Shown here in pieces: positions 1-6,244 of a stretch of DNA of 19,150 nt (position 1 is the stretch's first letter; the number at the start of each line of letters is the position of its first letter). The position numbers and the translations under genes are program-made. This DNA comes from Betaproteobacteria bacterium UBA931 (GTDB lineage Bacteria > Pseudomonadota > Gammaproteobacteria > Burkholderiales > Casimicrobiaceae). Under the pieces are notes generated by a model. The model was not told the origin of the DNA. It saw only the letters and a program-made list of their open reading frames with translations, and ran no database searches. The DNA is taken from positions 2,961 through 22,110 of the forward strand of contig DBDN01000065.1 of assembly GCA_002293615.1 (NCBI GenBank), given 5' to 3'.

Positions 1-456
1 TGCCAAGTCAAGCACCGGCAGCGCGCGCGGATTGGCAATCGCTTGCGGCACCGTCGTGGCGATGCCGACAATATACACGTCATTCTCGCTCATCGGCGGC
101 TTGCCGACCTCTGCCCGGTAAATCTCAAGCTTGGGGATGGCATATTGCTTGTATCCCTCAATCAGCACCAGATCGCACAGCGACAACCGCGACAACGATT
201 CGCGCACGGACATTTCCGGCGCCCCGCGATTTTCATGCATCAACGCCCAACGCTCGTTGGACGTCAGCAGCACTTCGGTGCAGCCCGCATGGCGCAGGCG
301 ATAGCTGTCTTTACCCGGCACATCGACATCCACCGAATGATGCGCGTGCTTGATCAGCGAAACGGTTCGTCCGCGCGCCGTCAGAAGCGGAATCAGTTTT
401 TCGATCAACGTTGTTTTACCGCTTCCCGACCATCCGGCAAATCCAAAAACACGCAC
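1..456 (-). CDS. mobB: MobB, molybdopterin-guanine dinucleotide biosynthesis protein B (C-terminus beyond window)
   Basis: MobB is a small GTP-binding protein that assists MobA in attaching GMP to molybdopterin, giving the dinucleotide cofactor used by DMSO-reductase-type enzymes. I translated the minus strand by hand and see 152 continuous codons. They begin MRVFGFAGWSGSGKTTLI, which contains the P-loop GWSGSGKTT. The family signature KHAHHSVDVDVPGKDSYR follows at about residues 38-55, then RHAG, and LVLIEGYK at about 104-111 (the second nucleotide-binding acidic motif). Family members are about 165-175 residues, so only a short tail is missing. The GTG at 454-456 is chosen because AGAGGA lies six bases upstream and the protein then starts like its relatives; a TTG six bases earlier is the alternative. 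It implies that the host makes molybdenum enzymes, none of which is in view. The identification is secure. Confidence 0.93.
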   Translation of the reverse strand, partial: MRVFGFAGWSGSGKTTLIEKLIPLLTARGRTVSLIKHAHHSVDVDVPGKDSYRLRHAGCTEVLLTSNERWALMHENRGAPEMSVRESLSRLSLCDLVLIEGYKQYAIPKLEIYRAEVGKPPMSENDVYIVGIATTVPQAIANPRALPVLDLA

Positions 457-542
457 GCGCAATCCTCTGTGATGACGTCGGCGGGTATTCTACGATGACT
501 TTTCCGTTTCGTGGCGAATAATCAAAACCGCATACCTGTTGC

Positions 543-576
543 CTTTCAAAACGCGCATCGAAGCGCGCTTTGAAAG
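543..576 (-). terminator. Strong hairpin downstream of cysK
   Basis: An inverted repeat of 14 + 14 bases (543-556 and 563-576) encloses a 6-base loop, ATCGAA on the plus strand. In RNA from the minus strand all 14 pairs form, one of them a G-U wobble. In plus-strand RNA that position is an A-C mismatch, so the structure favours leftward transcripts, i.e. cysK. There is no U run after the stem. A run of seven T lies just before it (577-583 on the plus strand is A). It may be a terminator without a tail, a 3'-end stabilising hairpin, or a remnant of an intergenic repeat. The hairpin is seen; the function is inferred. Confidence 0.5.
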
Positions 577-599
577 AAAAAAATTGCAAAACGTCTTTT

Positions 600-1538
600 T
601 TAACGGCCGTCTGAAAACAACGGGGTCGAAAGATAACGCTCGCCGGTATCCGGCAACAGCACCACGATGGTTTTATCCTGAAACTCGGCACGCTTGGCAA
701 GCGTTTGGGCGGCATGAAGCGCCGCGCCCGAGGAAATGCCCACCAGCAAGCCCTCGGTATCGGCAACCAGGCGCGCCGCCGCAAAAGCGTCGCCGTCGGC
801 AACCGCAATAATCTCGTCGTACACGCCGGTATTCAATATTTCCGGAACAAATCCGGCGCCGATGCCCTGGATTTTATGCGCACCCGCCGTACCTTGGGAA
901 AGTACCGGCGACGACGCCGGTTCGACCGCAATCACTTTGATATCCGCTTTTTGCTCTTTCAGATATTCGCCCGTGCCGGTAATCGTACCGCCGGTACCAA
1001 CACCCGCAATAAAAGCGTCAATCATGCCGTCGGTATCACGCCAGATTTCGGGGCCGGTTGTTGCCCTGTGAACAGCCGGATTGGCCGGATTGATAAACTG
1101 TCCGGGCATAAACGCATCCGGCGTTTCGCGCAATAATTCCTCCGCTTTGGCGATTGCGCCTTTCATGCCTTTTGCGCCTTCGGTCAGCACCAGCTCCGCG
1201 CCATAGGCCTTGAGCAGATTGCGTCGCTCAACGCTCATGGTTTCCGGCATGGTCAGAATCACACGATAGCCGCGCGCCGCCGCAACCGATGCCAAGCCGA
1301 TTCCGGTATTGCCGCTGGTCGGCTCAATGATGACCGATCCGGGCTTCAGCACGCCGCGCTTTTCCGCATCGTCGATCATCGCTTTGGCGATGCGATCCTT
1401 CACGCTGCCCGCCGGATTAAAATACTCCAACTTGGCAAGCAACGCCGCGCCCCCTCCCGTTTTTTGCACAAACCGGTTCAGTTTCAAAAGCGGCGTATTG
1501 CCGATCAGGCTGTCCAGGCTCTCATAAATTCTTGACAT
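600..1538 (-). CDS. cysK: Cysteine synthase A (O-acetylserine sulfhydrylase)
   Basis: A PLP enzyme that converts O-acetylserine and sulfide to cysteine and acetate in the cytoplasm. The 312-residue length is normal for the family. The PLP lysine is K47 in NPAGSVKDR. The substrate loop TSGNTG is at 74-79, the phosphate-binding GTGGT at 181-185, the CysK-type HKIQGIGAGF at 221-230, SSGAA at 269-273 and PDTGERYLS at 296-304. The start ATG has AAGGAG seven bases upstream. It diverges from an Rrf2-type regulator, which suggests control by that protein. The last codons (F-S-D-G-R-stop) contain a Neisseria-type DNA uptake 10-mer, described separately. Cystathionine beta-synthase is a close relative, but the length and motifs favour CysK. 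Confidence 0.96.
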   Translation of the reverse strand: MSRIYESLDSLIGNTPLLKLNRFVQKTGGGAALLAKLEYFNPAGSVKDRIAKAMIDDAEKRGVLKPGSVIIEPTSGNTGIGLASVAAARGYRVILTMPETMSVERRNLLKAYGAELVLTEGAKGMKGAIAKAEELLRETPDAFMPGQFINPANPAVHRATTGPEIWRDTDGMIDAFIAGVGTGGTITGTGEYLKEQKADIKVIAVEPASSPVLSQGTAGAHKIQGIGAGFVPEILNTGVYDEIIAVADGDAFAAARLVADTEGLLVGISSGAALHAAQTLAKRAEFQDKTIVVLLPDTGERYLSTPLFSDGR

Positions 1539-1550
1539 GTTTATCTCCTT

Positions 1551-1598
1551 TGTTTAGTATTAATATATGTTTACTATGTTTTATGAAGCCAGTTTATT
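1551..1598. promoter_or_regulatory. Divergent cysK / Rrf2 regulator promoter and candidate operator
   Basis: This AT-rich stretch lies between the two divergent genes. It holds a direct repeat, TGTTTAGTAT (1551-1560) and TGTTTACTAT (1568-1577), 9 of 10 bases identical and 17 bases apart, plus a looser TGTTTTATGA at 1577-1586. TATTAATA (1558-1565) is a perfect palindrome, and TAGTA/TACTA form an inverted pair. A possible plus-strand promoter is TTTACT (1570-1575), 17 bases, TTTATT (1593-1598); on the minus strand TATATT or TAATAC could be the cysK -10. The repeats overlap both promoters and the cysK leader, as expected for a repressor site. The repeats are seen; the protein that binds them is inferred. 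Confidence 0.45.
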
Positions 1599-1645
1599 GA
1601 TTCCCTATCCGTTTGTCAACCGTTATCAACCAATTTACGTTTGAA

Positions 1646-2086
1646 ATGAAACTATCTGCAAAAATCCGCTACGCTTTGGCCGCGACGACCCGTATGGCGC
1701 AACTTGGCGCCGAGCAGGAGTCTGTGACGGTCATCAGCCTTGCCAAAGACCTGGACATCTCCAAAATTTATCTTGAGCAAATATTCTCATCGCTCAAACG
1801 CGCCGGCATCGTGCTTTCCATCAAGGGCGCGCGCGGCGGTTATCTCTTGGCGCGCGCGCCACAGGAAATTTCCATATTCGACGTCATGCGAGCAATCGAA
1901 ACCTCTTTGTTTGCCGAAAATCCCGAAACCGTTGCCAATAAAGCGCCGGAAATTGACGCCGCCCTTCACGCCGTCGTCTTTGCTCGCCTTGATGAGGCCA
2001 TCACCAACGCCCTGAAAAATATCTCGTTGGCAACGCTGGTCGCCGAAGCGGAAAGCCACGGCGACAATTACATGTATTACCTTTAA
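1646..2086 (+). CDS. Rrf2 family transcriptional regulator, CymR-like (no cysteines)
   Basis: A winged-helix DNA-binding protein of about 146 residues. It starts MKLSAKIRYALAA, the usual Rrf2 opening, so I place the start at this ATG; the frame is open upstream to a TTG at 1613, but that would add a non-homologous extension. The recognition helix and wing follow: ISKIYLEQIFSSLKRAGIV, then SIKGARGGYLLARAP. Iron-sulfur members such as IscR and NsrR carry three cysteines in the central loop; here the whole protein has none. It therefore cannot hold a cysteine-ligated cluster and resembles CymR, the Firmicutes regulator of cysteine metabolism that uses CysK as its sensor partner. The position between divergent cysK and downstream sulfur enzymes supports that role. 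The family call is secure; the CymR-like job is inferred. The gene has only a poor ribosome binding site. Confidence 0.88.
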   Translation: MKLSAKIRYALAATTRMAQLGAEQESVTVISLAKDLDISKIYLEQIFSSLKRAGIVLSIKGARGGYLLARAPQEISIFDVMRAIETSLFAENPETVANKAPEIDAALHAVVFARLDEAITNALKNISLATLVAEAESHGDNYMYYL

Positions 2087-2098
2087 CCCCACGCCCAC

Positions 2099-3247
2099 AT
2101 GAAAACCGATATGAACATTGAAACACTCTGCGTCCACAGCGGCAAAGATAAACGCAACGATACCGGCGCGATTGCCGTGCCTATTTACCAATCGGCAACC
2201 TACGCGCACCCGGCTATCGGCGAGAGCACCGGTTTTGATTATTCCCGCGTGCACAACCCGACGCGCCAATGCCTGGAAGAACTCATCGCGCAATTGGAAG
2301 GCGGCAAGCACGCGCTGGCTTTTTCAACCGGTATGGCCGCCATCGGCGCCATCATGGAATTATTTTCGCCCGGAGACCACATCATCACTTCCGCCAATCT
2401 TTACGGCGGCACATCGCGTCTGTTCGATACCGTTTCACACAAAAACGGTATTCGTATTGACCGCATCGATATGTCCGATCCCCGGATCTTGCGCGACAGA
2501 ATCACCGCGCACACCAAGGCGGTATTCATTGAAACGCCGACCAATCCTCTGATGCGCGTGACCGACATTGCCGCCGTGCGCGACATCATCGGCCAAGAAA
2601 TGCGGCTCATTGTTGACAATACTTTTTTGACGCCTTATTTCCAAAAACCGCTGGCGCTGGGCGCGGATATTGTCGTTCACAGCGGCACCAAATATCTTGG
2701 CGGGCATAACGACACGCTGGCGGGTTTTATCGTCACGTCAAACGATATGCTGATCGAGCGCCTGCGCTATCTCTACAAAACCATCGGCGCTTGCCTTTCG
2801 CCTTTTGACAGCTTTCTCATCATACGCGGCATCAAAACACTGGCGCTGCGCATGGAAAAAAGCCAGCAAAACGCGAAAGAGATCACGCAATGGCTGAGCG
2901 CGCATCCGCGTGTGCGCGCGGTCTATTATCCGGGATTGCCGGATCATCCCGACTACGCTACTTCGAAAAAACAGGCTTCCGGGTTCGGCGCGATGATCGC
3001 GTTTGAAGTGGATAACGAAGAAACTGTCAAAGCGGTTCTTAAACGCCTAAAAATCATTCTTTACGCCGAAAGCCTGGGCGGCGTCGAAACGCTGATCACC
3101 TACCCGGTATTGCAAACGCATGCCGACCTGCCCAAGGAAACCCGCGACGAACTTGGCATTAACCATCGCCTGTTGCGACTCTCTGTCGGCATTGAATCCG
3201 CAGGCGACCTGATCGCCGATCTTGCCCAAGCCTTTTCAAGCGAATAA
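2099..3247 (+). CDS. Cys/Met metabolism PLP enzyme (cystathionine gamma-synthase / gamma-lyase type)
   Basis: A member of the Cys/Met metabolism PLP-dependent family, 382 residues, cytoplasmic. Visible signatures are YSR (48-50, phosphate contact from the partner subunit), STGMAAI (77-83), the cofactor aspartate D173 in VDNTF, the PLP lysine K198 in HSGTKYLGGHNDTLAG (194-209), and SLGGVETLITYP (325-336). The family includes cystathionine gamma-synthase (MetB/MetI), cystathionine gamma-lyase and O-acetylhomoserine sulfhydrylase, which sequence alone separates poorly. The C-S lyase next door suggests a gamma-synthase joining cysteine to an activated homoserine; a gamma-lyase running the other way is possible. 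It begins 12 bases after the Rrf2 gene and is probably co-transcribed with it. A second in-frame ATG at 2111 could be the true start; neither has a clear ribosome binding site. Confidence 0.9.
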   Translation: MKTDMNIETLCVHSGKDKRNDTGAIAVPIYQSATYAHPAIGESTGFDYSRVHNPTRQCLEELIAQLEGGKHALAFSTGMAAIGAIMELFSPGDHIITSANLYGGTSRLFDTVSHKNGIRIDRIDMSDPRILRDRITAHTKAVFIETPTNPLMRVTDIAAVRDIIGQEMRLIVDNTFLTPYFQKPLALGADIVVHSGTKYLGGHNDTLAGFIVTSNDMLIERLRYLYKTIGACLSPFDSFLIIRGIKTLALRMEKSQQNAKEITQWLSAHPRVRAVYYPGLPDHPDYATSKKQASGFGAMIAFEVDNEETVKAVLKRLKIILYAESLGGVETLITYPVLQTHADLPKETRDELGINHRLLRLSVGIESAGDLIADLAQAFSSE

Positions 3248-3256
3248 ACTTTTTCT

Positions 3257-4462
3257 ATGAAATACGATTTCGATGCCGTGATTTCGCGCCACAATACCGG
3301 CGCGCTGAAATATGATTTTGCCGTTGAGCGCGGCAAACCGGCGGATATCCTGCCTCTGTGGGTGGCCGACATGGACTTCGCCACCCCGATTGAAGTATCC
3401 GACAAGCTGGTAGAAATCGCGCGACACGGTATCTTTGGCTATAGCGAAAGCAAAGGCCCCTATTTTGAGGCCGTGCATCAATGGTTTTCCCGCCGCTTCG
3501 GCTACCACAGCGAAGAAGCGTGGCTGATCAAAGCGCCGGGCGTGGTGTTTGCTTTATCCTGCGCCATCCGCGCTTATACCGAAACCGGCGACGCCATCTT
3601 GATTCAGCAGCCGGTGTACCCGCCTTTCGCGTCGATGGTAAACGCCAATGAAAGAACGCTTGTCGTCAACGAATTGGTACTGGACAATGGCCATTATCGG
3701 ATTGACTTCGACGATTTTGAGCAAAAGCTGATAAAACATCGCGCCCGGCTTTTCATATTGTGCAGCCCGCATAACCCGATGGGGCGGGTTTGGACAAAAG
3801 AAGAGTTACGCACGATGGGTGCGCTCTGCCTGAAACATCGCTGCCTGATCGTCGCCGACGAAATCCACTGCGACTTTACCTATCCCGGCCATCGGCATCA
3901 TGTATTGGCCACGCTGGCGCCGGAAATTGCCGAAAACACCATTCTCTGTACTGCGCCAAGCAAAACATTCAATCTGGCAGGTTTGCAGGCGTCGAATATC
4001 TTTATTCAAAATTTGGCGCTTCGGCAAAAATTTATACGGCAAATGGACAGCAGCGGCTACAGCCAGCTCAACACGATGGGCATTGCCGCCTGCGAGTACG
4101 CTTATCGTTACGGGGAAGACTGGCTGATGCAGTTACGCGATTATCTTGCCGGCAATCGCGATTATTTGCGTCACGCCATCGGCGCGCGCCTGCCGGAAAT
4201 ACGTATGATTGAGCCGGAAGGCACTTATCTTGTCTGGCTCGATTTTCGCGCGCTGGGGATGCAAGCCGCACAGCTTGATCACTGGGTCGCCCATCAGGCA
4301 AAGCTCTGGCTCAATGGAGGCGCATCCTTCGGCACCGGCGGCGAAGGCTTTATGCGTATCAATATCGGCTGCCCGCGCGCCTTATTGCGCGAGGCGGTAG
4401 ATCGCCTGGAACAAGCGCTGCACACATTGCCCGCTCGTAAAAATCAAAAAGAAAAACTATAG
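3257..4462 (+). CDS. patB: PatB/MalY-type C-S lyase (cystathionine beta-lyase)
   Basis: A fold-type I aminotransferase-like PLP enzyme of 401 residues that cleaves C-S bonds, typically cystathionine to homocysteine, pyruvate and ammonia. The start MKYDFDAVISRHNTGALKYD and LPLWVADMDF (32-41) are characteristic of the MalY/PatB group. Other marks are QPVYPPF (118-124), SPHNPMGR (170-177, cofactor Asn), ADEIHCDF (200-207, cofactor Asp), and the PLP lysine K236 in APSKTFNLAGL. FMRINIGCPR near the end holds the carboxylate-binding arginine. Only nine bases separate it from the preceding PLP enzyme, so the two likely work in sequence: cysteine plus activated homoserine to cystathionine, then to homocysteine. 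Its last 19 bases overlap the convergent rnhB. The family is secure; the substrate is inferred. Confidence 0.92.
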   Translation: MKYDFDAVISRHNTGALKYDFAVERGKPADILPLWVADMDFATPIEVSDKLVEIARHGIFGYSESKGPYFEAVHQWFSRRFGYHSEEAWLIKAPGVVFALSCAIRAYTETGDAILIQQPVYPPFASMVNANERTLVVNELVLDNGHYRIDFDDFEQKLIKHRARLFILCSPHNPMGRVWTKEELRTMGALCLKHRCLIVADEIHCDFTYPGHRHHVLATLAPEIAENTILCTAPSKTFNLAGLQASNIFIQNLALRQKFIRQMDSSGYSQLNTMGIAACEYAYRYGEDWLMQLRDYLAGNRDYLRHAIGARLPEIRMIEPEGTYLVWLDFRALGMQAAQLDHWVAHQAKLWLNGGASFGTGGEGFMRINIGCPRALLREAVDRLEQALHTLPARKNQKEKL

Positions 4463-5043
4463 TTTTTAATCGGCGCAAAACTTTTGCGATGTTGCGGGCA
4501 AGGGCCCAGCCGCCGGATCGCGGCAAGGTGTTCGGCAGTACCGTAGCCTTTGTGCCGGGCAAATCCGTAATCGGGATATAAGCGATCAAGCTCCAGCATC
4601 GCGGTATCGCGCACGGTTTTTGCCAAGATCGACGCTGCGGAAATCGCGGCAATATCACGGTCGCCCTTGACAATTGTACGCGTAGCACAAGGCAGCGATG
4701 GCGCACGGTTGCCATCGATCCACGCTTCGCTTGGCGCAACCGTCAAACCGATAACGGCGCGCCGCATCGCCAACATCGTCGCCTGCAAAATATTGAGTGT
4801 GTCGATTTCTTCGACCGAAGCTTCGCCGACGGCAAAACATAATGCCTTATCGCGAATTTCCCGCGCCAACGATTCGCGCCTTGCCGCGGATAAGGTTTTG
4901 GAATCGCGCAATCCGGCAATCGGCGCGCCCAGATTCAGAATCACCGCTGCGGCAACCACACCACCCGCCAACGGACCGCAACCGGCCTCATCAACGCCGG
5001 CAATAAGCAACGCGCCATGATCACGATCCGCAACGATGGGCAT
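4444..5043 (-). CDS. rnhB: Ribonuclease HII
   Basis: Cleaves the RNA strand of RNA-DNA hybrids and nicks at single ribonucleotides in DNA. The 199-residue length matches the family. The start of the domain, AGVDEAGCGPLAG, gives catalytic D18 and E19; WIDGNR gives D110 and KGDRD gives D128. This spacing is the same as the four E. coli acidic residues (16, 17, 108, 126) shifted by two. RDSKTL (47-52) and SAASILAKTVRD (135-146) are further RNase HII signatures. The start codon lies 23 bases inside the 3' end of lpxB, so translation is probably coupled; lpxB-rnhB is a classical proteobacterial pair. The C-terminus overlaps convergent patB by 19 bases. Confidence 0.96.
   Translation of the reverse strand: MPIVADRDHGALLIAGVDEAGCGPLAGGVVAAAVILNLGAPIAGLRDSKTLSAARRESLAREIRDKALCFAVGEASVEEIDTLNILQATMLAMRRAVIGLTVAPSEAWIDGNRAPSLPCATRTIVKGDRDIAAISAASILAKTVRDTAMLELDRLYPDYGFARHKGYGTAEHLAAIRRLGPCPQHRKSFAPIKNYSFSF
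4452..4467. terminator. Perfect 16-base palindrome at the patB/rnhB convergence
   Basis: AAAAACTATAGTTTTT reads the same on both strands. It spans the patB stop codon (TAG, 4460-4462) and the last codons of rnhB. With a run of T on either strand it could act as a weak two-way terminator where the converging transcripts meet. The stem is entirely A/T apart from one C-G pair, so it would be unstable, and the palindrome may simply be chance in AT-rich gene ends. Confidence 0.3.
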
Positions 5044-6190
5044 AGCCTAACTCTTCAAGCGCCGCTTGCGCGGCCAGCGCGCCGGTATCAGCGCGCAACA
5101 TTGTCGCCAGCTCGGTAAATGTCCGCTCGATTTCCGCGCGACGCTCAAGATCACGGTACATCAGCAATGCTTCATCAGCAAGCCTTTGCGGCGTCGCTTC
5201 TTCCTGAATCAGTTCGGGCACCACAAAACGCTGTGCCAGTACATTCGGCAAACCCACCCAGGGCACTTGAATCAAACGGCGTACAATCCAGACCGAAACA
5301 GGCGACGCGCGATAAAAAACAATATGCGGACAACGCGCCAGCGCCGCCTCCAGCGTTGCCGTACCCGAAGCAACCAACCCGATATCCGCGGCCCGCAATA
5401 CTTCCTCGGCGCGCCCATCAAGCAATGTCAACGGCGCGGCGTCGGGTATTTCACGGTAAAGCGCTTCGAAAAGGCTCCTGGTTTCCCTTGAAGCCAACGG
5501 CACAAGAAACCGCGCATTCGGCACATGATGCCGAATGCGCCATGCCGCGCCGGTCAAAAGCCCGGCGTGTTCCATGACTTCCGACCGGCGACTACCCGGC
5601 AATAACGCAAACACCGGTACGTCGTTATCAATGCCCAATATTTGCCGCGCCTTTATACGTGACGAGTCATCTGCGGCGTGTTGCGCCGCGGGATGACCGA
5701 CATAAGTCACGGGAATACCCGCTTCCCGATAAAAAGGCAATTCAAATGGGAAAAGTGCCAATATACGATGGACTGACCGTCCGATTTTTTTAATACGCCC
5801 GCGCCGCCATGCCCATATCGACGGGCTGACAAAATGGATCGTACGAATACCGGCGGCTTTCAGCTTACGCTCGAGGCCAAGGTTGAAATCGGGCGCATCA
5901 ATACCGATGAAAAGATCTATTTTTTCGTCAAGCATGCGTCGGTAAAGAGAGCGGCGCAAACGGTAAAGCTCGGGGATATGGCGCAGCACTTCAATCAGGC
6001 CACGTACGGCAAGGCGCTCCATCGAACACCAGCTTTGCGCCCCTAACGCCTGCATCTTACTTCCGGCAATACCGACAAATTCTGCATTCGGCAGCCGCCT
6101 ATGCAACGCCGCAATCAACGACGCGCCAAGCGCGTCGCCGGAGGCTTCTCCGGCAACGACGCCAATTTTGACGGGGCGGGAAGCATTCAT
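5021..6190 (-). CDS. lpxB: Lipid-A-disaccharide synthase
   Basis: A peripheral membrane glycosyltransferase (family GT19) that condenses UDP-diacylglucosamine with lipid X to form the lipid A disaccharide; its presence shows a Gram-negative envelope. The 389 residues match the family. Motifs are VAGEASGDALGA (12-23), FIGIDAPDFN (94-103), SPSIWAWR (122-129), LPGSRRSE (197-204), the nucleotide-binding SGTATLE (275-281) and LPNVLAQRFVVPELIQ (314-329). It overlaps rnhB by 23 bases. Upstream, 54 bases away, is ppiD, not the usual fabZ-lpxA, so the lpx cluster has been split in this genome. The start ATG lacks a clear ribosome binding site. Confidence 0.96.
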   Translation of the reverse strand: MNASRPVKIGVVAGEASGDALGASLIAALHRRLPNAEFVGIAGSKMQALGAQSWCSMERLAVRGLIEVLRHIPELYRLRRSLYRRMLDEKIDLFIGIDAPDFNLGLERKLKAAGIRTIHFVSPSIWAWRRGRIKKIGRSVHRILALFPFELPFYREAGIPVTYVGHPAAQHAADDSSRIKARQILGIDNDVPVFALLPGSRRSEVMEHAGLLTGAAWRIRHHVPNARFLVPLASRETRSLFEALYREIPDAAPLTLLDGRAEEVLRAADIGLVASGTATLEAALARCPHIVFYRASPVSVWIVRRLIQVPWVGLPNVLAQRFVVPELIQEEATPQRLADEALLMYRDLERRAEIERTFTELATMLRADTGALAAQAALEELGYAHRCGS

Positions 6191-6244
6191 CGTTTCATGA
6201 AATTTCGACGCATCTCAAAAACGATGAACATCCCGCAACAACGA

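Noticed and set aside
43..498. Plus-strand open frame of 151 codons over mobB
   Set aside because: The minus strand reads as an unbroken MobB with P-loop and family signatures; the plus frame has no recognisable product.
1613..1645. TTG start of the Rrf2 regulator 11 codons upstream
   Set aside because: The ATG at 1646 gives the standard Rrf2 N-terminus; the extension is not family-like and would run into the promoter region.
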